Origin: DATARN01 sp963851105
Lineage (GTDB): Bacteria > Actinomycetota > Acidimicrobiia > Acidimicrobiales > Palsa-688
NCBI GenBank assembly: GCA_963851105.1
Contig: CAWKNP010000010.1
Location: 62,001-126,000 of the forward strand
Length of the DNA stretch: 64,000 nucleotides
Reading direction: 5' to 3'
Shown in pieces: positions 17,182 through 25,163 of this stretch. Position 1 is the stretch's first letter, and each line of letters opens with the position of its first letter. Made by a program: the position numbers and the translations under genes. Below the pieces are notes generated by a model that saw nothing but the letters and a program-made list of their open reading frames with translations, had not been told where the DNA came from and made no database searches.

Positions 17182-18410
17182 CCTGGCTGGATACCTTCAG
17201 GACGGGTCTCGACGCCATCCGCACCCACCGGCTGCGTTCGGGGCTCACGATGCTCGGGATCCTGATCGGCATCGCCGCGGTCATCTTGACCGTCGGGCTC
17301 GGCGAGGGAGCCCAGCAGAAGGTCAAGGCGCAGATCAATGCGTTGGGTACCAACCTGCTCATCGTCTCGCCGGGCAGTTCCACCACCACCTCGGGAATCC
17401 GGGGCGGCTTCGGGTCCGCATCCACCCTGACCACCGCCGACGCGGTGGCCCTCACGTCCAAGGTGGTAGCGCCCGATATCGCGGCGGTGGCCCCGACCAC
17501 CTCGTCATCGGCTGCGCTGGTGGCGGGGAGCTCCAACTGGACGACCAGCATGGTCGGCACCACGCCCGCCTGGCTGGAAGTGCGGGCCCGGACGATCTCG
17601 AGCGGACGATTCCTGACCCAAAGTGAGCAGGACAACGCCGCCGCCGTCGTTGTCCTCGGGACGACCACTGCGGACCAGTTGTTCAACGGACGCAGCGCGG
17701 TCGGCCAGAGCGTCACCGTCAATGGCCTTCCTCTCACCGTGGTCGGCGTGCTGGCCAGCTCCGGCTCTACCGGCAACAGCAACAACGACGACACCGCCGT
17801 CGTGCCCTACTCGACGATGGCGCAACGCCTCGTCGGCGGCAACAGCCGGACTTCGGTCAACACCATCTACATCGAGGCGTCGTCGCCCACCTCGCTCAGC
17901 GCCGCCTACCAGGAGGCGCAGGGCGAGCTGCTCTCGCTCCACCACAGCACCGCGGTGACGAGCGCCGATTTCACCATTACCACCCAGCAGTCGCTGCTGA
18001 CCGCGGCCACGTCGGTCGACAAGACCCTGACCATTCTGCTGGCCGGCATCGCCGCCATTTCACTGCTCGTCGGCGGCATCGGCGTGATGAATATCATGCT
18101 CGTCTCGGTGACCGAGCGCATCCGTGAGATCGGCCTGCGCAAAGCCCTCGGAGCCCGCCCGGGCGTCATCCGCCGCCAGTTCCTGGTTGAAGCATCGGTG
18201 CTCGGCCTGGCCGGCGGTGTCCTTGGCGCGGCCATCGGGGTCATCGGGTCGAAGGTCCTCCCCCACTTCATCTCCTCGCCCGTCGCCCTCTCTCCGACCG
18301 CCACCGCGGGCGCCATCGCCATCGCCATCGTCATCGGCGTGGTGTTCGGCGTCTATCCCGCCTCCCGCGCCGCCAAGCTGGCGCCGATCGACGCCCTGCG
18401 CAGCGAGTGA
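17178..18410 (+). CDS. MacB-type ABC transporter permease (FtsX fold)
   Basis: The 410-aa protein has the MacB topology: one N-terminal membrane helix (HRLRSGLTMLGILIGIAAVILTVGLG), a ~230-residue extracellular MacB_PCD domain, then three C-terminal helices of the FtsX domain (LLVGGIGVMNIMLVSVTERIREIGLRKALGA is the coupling region). It pairs with the preceding ATPase and the two adaptors. The substrate is unknown; antibiotics, peptides or siderophores are typical for the family. Confidence 0.94.
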   Translation: MTWLDTFRTGLDAIRTHRLRSGLTMLGILIGIAAVILTVGLGEGAQQKVKAQINALGTNLLIVSPGSSTTTSGIRGGFGSASTLTTADAVALTSKVVAPDIAAVAPTTSSSAALVAGSSNWTTSMVGTTPAWLEVRARTISSGRFLTQSEQDNAAAVVVLGTTTADQLFNGRSAVGQSVTVNGLPLTVVGVLASSGSTGNSNNDDTAVVPYSTMAQRLVGGNSRTSVNTIYIEASSPTSLSAAYQEAQGELLSLHHSTAVTSADFTITTQQSLLTAATSVDKTLTILLAGIAAISLLVGGIGVMNIMLVSVTERIREIGLRKALGARPGVIRRQFLVEASVLGLAGGVLGAAIGVIGSKVLPHFISSPVALSPTATAGAIAIAIVIGVVFGVYPASRAAKLAPIDALRSE

Positions 18411-18417
18411 CCTGTCC

Positions 18418-20103
18418 ATGACCCCGCCCCTTTTTCCCCAACCCCCTGCGCCGCCACCGGTCGCCGCGCCGCCACAGCGCCGCTCCTCCGGGAGGTCACG
18501 CCGCCGCACAGTCGCCGCCGCCGCCATCACGGCCGTCGTGGTCGTGGCTGCCGGTGGAACGGCGTACGCCCTGCGGGGCGCGAAGGCGGTGGCCTATCGC
18601 ACCGCGACAGTGTCACGCAGCAACGTGGTGCAGTCGCTGCACCTGAGCGGCACCCTCGAACCGGTCAGCCAGGCGACGGTCAGCTTCCCGATCGCGGGCA
18701 ACGTGGCGACCGTCTCGGTGACCGCCGGCGAGCCGGTGGCGACCGGCCAGGTGCTGGCCACACTGGACGCCACCGGGCTGCAGGCGATGGTCACCACCAA
18801 AAAGGCCGTCCTGGCGGGCGCGCAGCTCACGTTGGCGCAGGCGCTGGCTGCGGCCGCGACCCCTGCCACCACGACTGCGGCGACGCCGACGACGAGCGCG
18901 ACCACGGCCCCTCGGTCGGCCGCCACCTCCGCGGGGTCCCAGACCTCGTCGGCCGCGGCCGCCCTCGCCCAGGCCAACGCCTCGGTGCAGAACGCCATCG
19001 CGGTCTGCGATCCGACGGCGAGCCACGCCGTCGTCAGCTCGGCGACGCCGACCGCGGCGACCCCGAGGTCCACCACCACGTCGCCCACGGTGGCCGGCGC
19101 TTCGCCCACTGCGGCCTGCCTCGTCGCCGAGCAGGCCGCCTTGCGCGACCAGCAGAACGCGGCCGACGCCCAGAACGCCCAGGCGTCAGCCTCATCGTCG
19201 GCGCTGGCCCAGCAGTCGTCGGCATCGTCGTCGTCGGCGTCGTCGGGGACCCGCGCCGCCGCTTCGTCGGTGCCAAGCAGCGCCGGAGGCAGCGGGGCCA
19301 GCGCCGGCCAGGGCAGCGGTTCCTCGGGCGGCGTACCGACCGCAGCCCAACTGGTGGCCGACCAGGCCGCGGTCGACGCCGCCCAAGCCGACGTGAACGC
19401 CGCCATTCAGAACCTGGCCCAGGCCACGATCGTCAGCCCGATCAACGGGACCGTGGTGGCCCTCGGCCTGGCTGCGGGCAAGCAGGTCGCCGCCCAGTCG
19501 GCGAGCGCGTCGGTCGTCATCGCCGGGCAAGGGGGTTTCGAGCTCGCCACCAACGTGGCGGTCGCCAACATCGCCGACGTGAAACTGGGCGACGCCGCCA
19601 CTGTCGTTCCCGACGGCACCAGTCAGGGCCTCGCCGGGAAGGTGGTGTGGATCGGCGTGGCCCCGGCCACCAGCGGCACGTCGACCACCTATCCCGTCGT
19701 GGTCGGCTTCAGCGGATCACCGGCGGGGCTCGGAAATGGTGCCTCGGCCACCGTGACCCTCGAAACCGGCGTCGCCACCCAGGCGCTGACCGTGCCCACC
19801 TCGGCGGTCCACTCTGTGGCCGGCTTCCATTTCGTGAACACCATCAGCAAGGGCGTGGTCGCCACCACCGCCGTCCAAATCGGCGCCATCGGCGATGAGC
19901 GGACGGAGATCACCGGCGGCCTCCAGACCGGCCAGGTGGTGGTCCTCGCCGACATGAACGCCGCCCTGCCGACCGCCAACACGCCCGCGACCGGCGGTCT
20001 GGGCCGCATCGGGGTGACCGGCGGTACCGGCTTCGGGGGCGGCGCGGGTTTCGGCGGTGGCGCGGGATTCGGCGGCGGGCGTTTCGCACCGGCTGGGGGC
20101 TGA
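18418..20103 (+). CDS. Second HlyD-like adaptor with a large Ala/Ser/Thr-rich hairpin
   Basis: The 561-aa protein starts at an ATG 8 bp after the permease stop. It has a Pro/Arg-rich cytoplasmic N-terminus, a membrane anchor (about 36-55), lipoyl halves (LSGTLEPVSQATVSFPIAGNV; then ATIVSPINGTVVALGLAAGKQ) and a barrel domain. Between the halves lies a ~180-residue low-complexity Ala/Ser/Thr insertion containing two Cys residues, much longer than in the first adaptor. The tail is a GFGGGA repeat. One operon with two different adaptors for one ATPase/permease pair is notable. Confidence 0.85.
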   Translation: MTPPLFPQPPAPPPVAAPPQRRSSGRSRRRTVAAAAITAVVVVAAGGTAYALRGAKAVAYRTATVSRSNVVQSLHLSGTLEPVSQATVSFPIAGNVATVSVTAGEPVATGQVLATLDATGLQAMVTTKKAVLAGAQLTLAQALAAAATPATTTAATPTTSATTAPRSAATSAGSQTSSAAAALAQANASVQNAIAVCDPTASHAVVSSATPTAATPRSTTTSPTVAGASPTAACLVAEQAALRDQQNAADAQNAQASASSSALAQQSSASSSSASSGTRAAASSVPSSAGGSGASAGQGSGSSGGVPTAAQLVADQAAVDAAQADVNAAIQNLAQATIVSPINGTVVALGLAAGKQVAAQSASASVVIAGQGGFELATNVAVANIADVKLGDAATVVPDGTSQGLAGKVVWIGVAPATSGTSTTYPVVVGFSGSPAGLGNGASATVTLETGVATQALTVPTSAVHSVAGFHFVNTISKGVVATTAVQIGAIGDERTEITGGLQTGQVVVLADMNAALPTANTPATGGLGRIGVTGGTGFGGGAGFGGGAGFGGGRFAPAGG

Positions 20104-20233
20104 CCACACGGCAGTTGCCACCGACGCGTAAACAGGTCGGCATGGCCGCGTCAAGAACGCGGAAAACTTGACCCCCTCGGCGTAGAGATCACGGAAAGAC
20201 GCGTAGACGAACCGACAACGCGGCGCTACACCG

Positions 20234-20257
20234 GTGCCAGGACCTGTTTCCTGGCAC
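20234..20257 (+). promoter_or_regulatory. Hairpin abutting the ribosome-binding site of the kdp operon
   Basis: GTGCCAGG (20234-20241) and CCTGGCAC (20250-20257) are a perfect 8-bp inverted repeat with an 8-base loop. The Shine-Dalgarno GAGGAG begins at the very next base (20258) and the first kdp-operon ATG is at 20268. Such a position could control ribosome access. It lacks a following T-tract, so it is not a standard terminator. Confidence 0.5.
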
Positions 20258-20267
20258 GAGGAGCGCA

Positions 20268-20432
20268 ATGAACGATCTCGTTTTCGTAGGGATACTCCTG
20301 GCTTTCTTTGCCTTGGCGGCACTGTTCGTCCGGGCCTGTGAGCGAATCATCGGTGCCGACGAAGATACGATCGCCGAGCCCAAAGCCGGTACCGATACCG
20401 CCGGCGCCGACGCTCCGAAGGTGGCGGCATGA
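20268..20432 (+). CDS. Small single-pass membrane protein leading the kdp operon
   Basis: A 54-aa ORF with strong Shine-Dalgarno GAGGAG. It encodes one membrane segment (LVFVGILLAFFALAALFVRAC) and a short acidic cytoplasmic tail. Its TGA overlaps the kdpF ATG (ATGA), which supports real translation. Short membrane proteins of this type sit in front of kdpF in several actinobacterial kdp operons. The function is unknown; an accessory role in Kdp assembly is a guess. Confidence 0.75.
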   Translation: MNDLVFVGILLAFFALAALFVRACERIIGADEDTIAEPKAGTDTAGADAPKVAA

Positions 20433-20518
20433 GCGGCGACGATGTTGTCGGGCTCGTCATCGCGGTCCTCCTCTTCGCCTATTTGCTGTTCGCCCTCATG
20501 GCGCCGGAGAAGTTGTAG
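20429..20518 (+). CDS. kdpF: KdpF, small subunit of the K+-transporting ATPase
   Basis: A 29-aa hydrophobic peptide with one transmembrane helix and the typical ending YLLFALMAPEKL. KdpF binds and stabilises the KdpABC complex in lipid. It is flanked by an ATGA overlap upstream, and its TAG is followed immediately by the kdpA GTG, so position and sequence agree. Confidence 0.93.
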   Translation: MSGDDVVGLVIAVLLFAYLLFALMAPEKL

Positions 20519-22237
20519 GTGACGGCGGCAGGATGGATCGAACTGGCCGTTCTAATCGCGGCCTTGGCGGTGTCGACACCGCTGCTGGGTCGCTACCTGG
20601 CCAGGATTTTCGACCCATCGTTGGGACGGCCGGCCGGGGACCACATTTTTTCGGCGATCGAGCAGCCGATCTTCCGCTTGTGCCGCATCGACCCCGAAAG
20701 CGAGCAACGGTGGAGTACGTACGCCCTCTCGCTCCTCGCGTTCAGCTTGGTGTCGGTGCTCGTCCTCTATGTCCAGCTGCGGCTCCAGGGCCACATGCTC
20801 CTCAATCCCGACGGCCTCAAATCGATCAGCCCGAAACTCTCGTTCAACACATCGGTCAGCTTTTTGACCAATACCAACTGGCAGGCGTACGGCGACGGTG
20901 TGATGAGCTACCTCACGCAGATGACCGGCCTGGCTTTCCACAACTTTGTGTCTGCGGCCGCCGGCGCGGCGGTGGCGGTGGCATTTATCCGCGGTCTGGC
21001 CCGGCGCCAATCCAAGACCCTCGGGAACTTCTGGGTGGATCTCGTTCGCATGTGCGTGCGGGTATTGGTCCCGCTGGCATTCGTGGCCGCCATCGTGTTC
21101 ATGAGCCAGGGCGTGATCGACAATTTCCACTCGTCGCGGGCGGTGACCACCGTGGCCGGTCAGACCCAGACGATTCCCGGCGGCCCGGTGGCCAGCCAGG
21201 AAGCAATCAAGGAGGGCGGCCAGAACGGGGGCGGGTTCTTCGGGGCCAATTCGGCCCACCCGTTCGAGAACCCCAATTCGATTACCAACATGCTGCAGCT
21301 GTGGCTGATCCTCGCCATTCCCTTCGCCCTGACATTCACGTTCGGGAAAATGGTCCGGGACCAGAAGCAAGGTTGGGTGGTGTTCGCCACGATGTTTGTC
21401 CTATGGCTGGGGATGACCTTGATCGTCACCCCGCTCGAAGCGCGTGGCAGCCCGAAGCTGACCGTGGGTGGCGCCAATCAGCAGGTGACGGCGCTCCAGG
21501 CCGGCGGGAATATGGAGGGCAAGGAGACCCGGTTCGGCCCGGTCAGCTGCGGCTATTACGCGGCCGCGACCACCAGCACCTCCGACGGGGCCGTCAATTG
21601 CATGCACGACAGCCTGACGCCTCTCGGCGGCGGGACGACGTTGGTCAACATGATGTACGGCGAGGTCAGCCCCGGCGGTACCGGTTCCGGGTTGTTCGGC
21701 ATGCTCATCTTCGCCCTGCTGGCCGTCTTCATCGCGGGATTGATGGTCGGGCGGACACCGGAATATCTGGGGAAGAAGATCCAGGGCCCAGAAATGAAGC
21801 TGGTTGTGTTGTACCTGTTGTTACCGGCCATTTTCATCCTCGGCTTCGCGGCCGCGGCGGTGCTCGTCCACACGGCGCTCAACTCGCAGCTGAACACCGG
21901 ACCCCACGGGCTGAGCGAGGTCGTGTACGCCTATACCTCGGCGTTCAACAACAACGGATCGGCCTTCGCCGGCCTGTCGGCCAACACGCAATGGTACGAC
22001 ACCACCCTCGGGATCGTGATGCTGGCCGGACGCCTGCTGCCCATGATCATCGTTCTCGCCATCGCCGGGTCGCTCGGCCGTAAAAAGGTCGTGCCGGCCA
22101 CGGCCGGGACATTTCCGACCGGGACCGCGCTGTTCGGGGGCCTGCTCGGCGGCGTCGTGATCATCGTCGTCGGGCTGACCTACTTCCCTGTCGTCGCCCT
22201 GGCTCCTGTCGTCGAGCACCTCGTCGGTCACTTCTAA
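20519..22237 (+). CDS. kdpA: KdpA, K+-translocating channel-like subunit
   Basis: The 572-aa protein belongs to the superfamily of K+ transporters with four pore repeats. Filter-region motifs include NTSVSFLTNTNWQAYGD, GGGFFGANSAHPFENP and SAFNNNGSAFAGL. About ten membrane helices are visible. It takes up K+ from outside at high affinity and passes it to KdpB. It starts at a GTG directly after the kdpF stop. Length is normal (~560 aa in the family). Confidence 0.97.
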   Translation: MTAAGWIELAVLIAALAVSTPLLGRYLARIFDPSLGRPAGDHIFSAIEQPIFRLCRIDPESEQRWSTYALSLLAFSLVSVLVLYVQLRLQGHMLLNPDGLKSISPKLSFNTSVSFLTNTNWQAYGDGVMSYLTQMTGLAFHNFVSAAAGAAVAVAFIRGLARRQSKTLGNFWVDLVRMCVRVLVPLAFVAAIVFMSQGVIDNFHSSRAVTTVAGQTQTIPGGPVASQEAIKEGGQNGGGFFGANSAHPFENPNSITNMLQLWLILAIPFALTFTFGKMVRDQKQGWVVFATMFVLWLGMTLIVTPLEARGSPKLTVGGANQQVTALQAGGNMEGKETRFGPVSCGYYAAATTSTSDGAVNCMHDSLTPLGGGTTLVNMMYGEVSPGGTGSGLFGMLIFALLAVFIAGLMVGRTPEYLGKKIQGPEMKLVVLYLLLPAIFILGFAAAAVLVHTALNSQLNTGPHGLSEVVYAYTSAFNNNGSAFAGLSANTQWYDTTLGIVMLAGRLLPMIIVLAIAGSLGRKKVVPATAGTFPTGTALFGGLLGGVVIIVVGLTYFPVVALAPVVEHLVGHF

Positions 22238-22248
22238 GGAACGAGCCC

Positions 22249-24393
22249 TTGCCTACCGCAAACCCCAGCCCTGCCGCCGGCGCGGTCTCGCCCGAAGCGA
22301 TGCCCGCCGACTTCGGCGCCATTCTGGCGCCGCCACCCGAGTCCCGGCCGCCAACTGTGCGAACGAAGGCCCCGGTCTCGCTCTTCGAGCCGGCGATCGT
22401 CCGGCGTGCCTTGCGCGACAGCCTTGTCAAGCTCGATCCTCGGCTGCAGGCCCGCAATCCGGTGATGTTCGTCGTGTTCGTCGGCGGCGTGTGGACCACG
22501 GTGCTGTTTTTCCGTGATCTGCCCCACGCGGCGGCATCGGACACAGTGTTCACCGCGCTAGTGGCGGTTTGGCTGTGGTTCACGGTGCTGTTCGCCAACT
22601 TCGCCGAAGCGATCGCCGAAGGTCGGGGTAAGGCGCAGGCGGACACGCTGCGCAAGACCCGTTCGGAAACGCTGGCCCACGTGCGCCAGGCCGACGGGAC
22701 CGTGGTCGAGGTGGCGTCGACCGGGCTGCAGATCGGCGATCTGTGCATCGTCGGCCCCGGCGAGCTCATCCCCGGCGACGGCGACGTCGTGGAGGGCATC
22801 GCGGCGGTCGATGAATCCGCCATCACCGGCGAGTCGGCCCCCGTCATCCGCGAGTCCGGGGGCGACCGCTCGGCGGTGACCGGCGGCACGCGGGTGCTCT
22901 CCGACGGGATCGTGGTACGGATCTCGACCAAGCCCGGCGAGAGTTTCATCGACCGCATGATCGCCCTGGTCGAGGGGGCGAGCCGCCAGAAGACCCCGAA
23001 TGAGATCGCCCTCAACATCCTCCTGGCGGGCCTCACGATCGTCTTCCTGCTGGCCGTCGTCACGTTGCAGCCGTTCGCCCATTACTCCAACGCCACGCAA
23101 AGCATCACCGTGCTGGTGGCCCTCCTCGTCTGCCTGATCCCCACCACCATCGGGGCGCTGCTGTCGGCGATCGGCATCGCGGGCATGGACCGCCTGGTGC
23201 AGCGCAACGTTCTGGCCATGTCGGGCCGGGCCGTCGAGGCCGCCGGCGACGTGTCGACCCTGCTGCTCGACAAGACCGGCACCATCACCTACGGCAACCG
23301 CATGGCGGCGGAGTTCCTCCCCGTCGGTGGTTGCCGGGAGCTCGAACTGGCCGATGTCGTGCTGTTGTCGTCGCTGGCTGACGAGACTCCCGAGGGTCGT
23401 TCGATCGTTGCCCTCGCCGAGGAGCGTTACAGCCTCGCGCCCCGGGACCTGCCTGGGGCTGAACTGGTCCCCTTCACCGCCCAGACCCGCATGTCGGGCA
23501 TCGAATGGGAGGGACGGTCGATCCGCAAGGGTGCCGCCGACTCGGTGCGCCGGTGGGTCGGTGACCAGGGCGGCCAGGCACCGGACGACCTGGCGCCCAT
23601 CGTGGAGCGGATCGCGACCAGCGGCGGAACTCCACTCGTGGTGGCTGAGGGTCCCCAGGTGCTCGGCGTGATCCACCTCAAGGACACCATCAAGACCGGC
23701 ATGGTCGAACGCTTCGCCCAGATGCGCCTTATGGGCATCAAGACCATCATGATCACCGGCGACAACCCGCTCACGGCCAAGGCCATCGCCGATGAGGCGG
23801 GAGTCGACGACTTCCTGGCCGAAGCCACGCCCGAGGACAAGATGGCGCGCATTCGGGCCGAACAGGCGGGCGGGAACCTGGTCGCCATGACCGGCGACGG
23901 CACCAACGACGCCCCCGCCCTGGCACAGGCCGACGTCGGCGTCGCCATGAACACCGGTACCCAGGCGGCCAAGGAGGCGGGCAACATGGTCGACCTCGAC
24001 TCCAATCCGACCAAGTTGTTGGAGATCGTCGAGATCGGCAAGCAGCTGCTCATCACCCGCGGCTCGCTGACCACTTTCTCCATCGCCAACGACGTGGCCA
24101 AGTACTTCGCCATCATCCCGGCCATGTTCCAAGGGGTCTTCCCGCCGCTGAAGACCTTGAACATCATGAAGCTCGACAACCCCCATTCGGCGATCCTCTC
24201 CGCCGTCATCTTCAACGCCATCATCATCGTGGCGCTCATCCCCATTGCCTTGCGGGGCGTGAAATTCCGCCCCATGGGGGCAGCTGCGGTGCTGCGGCGA
24301 AACCTACTCATCTACGGCGTGGGAGGCATCGTGGCCCCCTTCGCGGGCATCAAACTCATCGACCTCCTCATCGTCGCCCTGGGAATCCGCTGA
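22249..24393 (+). CDS. kdpB: KdpB, P-type ATPase subunit
   Basis: The 714-aa protein has the actuator motif DESAITGES, phosphorylation site DKTGT (Asp341), MITGDNPLTAKAIA and the hinge GDGTNDAPALAQADVGVAMNTG. It drives K+ movement through KdpA. It is slightly longer than usual because of an N-terminal extension of about 35 residues rich in Ala and Pro. The TTG start is supported by AAGGA eight bases upstream; an internal ATG near residue 18 is an alternative. Confidence 0.97.
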   Translation: MPTANPSPAAGAVSPEAMPADFGAILAPPPESRPPTVRTKAPVSLFEPAIVRRALRDSLVKLDPRLQARNPVMFVVFVGGVWTTVLFFRDLPHAAASDTVFTALVAVWLWFTVLFANFAEAIAEGRGKAQADTLRKTRSETLAHVRQADGTVVEVASTGLQIGDLCIVGPGELIPGDGDVVEGIAAVDESAITGESAPVIRESGGDRSAVTGGTRVLSDGIVVRISTKPGESFIDRMIALVEGASRQKTPNEIALNILLAGLTIVFLLAVVTLQPFAHYSNATQSITVLVALLVCLIPTTIGALLSAIGIAGMDRLVQRNVLAMSGRAVEAAGDVSTLLLDKTGTITYGNRMAAEFLPVGGCRELELADVVLLSSLADETPEGRSIVALAEERYSLAPRDLPGAELVPFTAQTRMSGIEWEGRSIRKGAADSVRRWVGDQGGQAPDDLAPIVERIATSGGTPLVVAEGPQVLGVIHLKDTIKTGMVERFAQMRLMGIKTIMITGDNPLTAKAIADEAGVDDFLAEATPEDKMARIRAEQAGGNLVAMTGDGTNDAPALAQADVGVAMNTGTQAAKEAGNMVDLDSNPTKLLEIVEIGKQLLITRGSLTTFSIANDVAKYFAIIPAMFQGVFPPLKTLNIMKLDNPHSAILSAVIFNAIIIVALIPIALRGVKFRPMGAAAVLRRNLLIYGVGGIVAPFAGIKLIDLLIVALGIR

Positions 24394-24394
24394 C

Positions 24395-25156
24395 ATGCGC
24401 CGCCAACTGCTCACCGGCCTGCTCGTCACCATCAGCCTGATCGTGGTCACCTCCGTCGCCTACCCGTTGGCGGTGTGGGGGGTCGGGCGGGTCGCCTTCG
24501 GTCACCAAAGCGATGGCTCCTTCGTCCGTGCCGGCGGCCGAGTCGTGGGCTCGGCGCTCATCGGCCAGAACTTCACCGGCGCAGATGGAAAACCGTTGCC
24601 GCAGTACTTCCAGCCCCGGCCGTCGGCGGCGGGCGCGGGCTACGACCCGACGGCCAGCAGCGGCTCCAACCTCGGGCCGAGCAACCCCAACCTCATCGGC
24701 AACAACGTCGACAACCCCCAAGCCAACGCGTATCGCACCCCGGCCGACCCCTACTGCGTTCCGGTGCCGGCCACCGATGCCAAGGGAGCGGCGGTGACCG
24801 ACTCCCAGGGCAACGCGGTGCACGCAAAGAACCCCGACGGAACCTACGTTTGCAACCCCAACACCGTGCCGGAACGGGTCATCGCCTACCGCCAGTTCAA
24901 CAGCCTGGCGTCCAATGCGACCGTCCCCGTCGACGCCGTCACCGCCTCCGGCTCGGGCCTCGACCCCGACATCTCAGTGGCCAACGCCCTCGACCAGGCC
25001 CCTCGGGTTGCCGCCGCCCGGCACCTGAGCGCGGGCGCGGTCCTCACCATGGTGCACCGCCACACCAATGGCCGGGCCTTCGGAGTACTCGGCGAAAAGA
25101 CGGTAAATGTGCTCGACCTCAACCTGGCCCTCGACCGGCTCCTGGCGTCGGGTTAG
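24395..25156 (+). CDS. kdpC: KdpC, K+-transporting ATPase subunit C
   Basis: The 253-aa protein has one N-terminal membrane helix (LLTGLLVTISLIVVTSVAYP) and the KdpC signature: GSALIGQNFTG, YFQPRPSAAG.GYDP..SSGSN.GPSN, and ASGSGLDPDIS. It is longer than the usual ~190-210 residues because of an insertion at about residues 110-150 (CVPVPATDAKGAAVTDSQGN), seen in some actinobacteria. It couples KdpA and KdpB. Confidence 0.96.
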   Translation: MRRQLLTGLLVTISLIVVTSVAYPLAVWGVGRVAFGHQSDGSFVRAGGRVVGSALIGQNFTGADGKPLPQYFQPRPSAAGAGYDPTASSGSNLGPSNPNLIGNNVDNPQANAYRTPADPYCVPVPATDAKGAAVTDSQGNAVHAKNPDGTYVCNPNTVPERVIAYRQFNSLASNATVPVDAVTASGSGLDPDISVANALDQAPRVAAARHLSAGAVLTMVHRHTNGRAFGVLGEKTVNVLDLNLALDRLLASG

Positions 25157-25163
25157 CAGCCGC

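Noticed and set aside
20168..20190. TTGACC box as a kdp promoter
   Set aside because: No matching -10 element lies at 16-18 bp from it.
20308..22083. A 591-aa forward frame overlapping kdpF and kdpA
   Set aside because: It is an alternate frame of kdpA with Arg/Gly/Pro-rich content; kdpA motifs lie in the other frame.
22558..24186. A 542-aa reverse open frame in kdpB
   Set aside because: It is a shadow of kdpB in GC-rich DNA and shows no domain.
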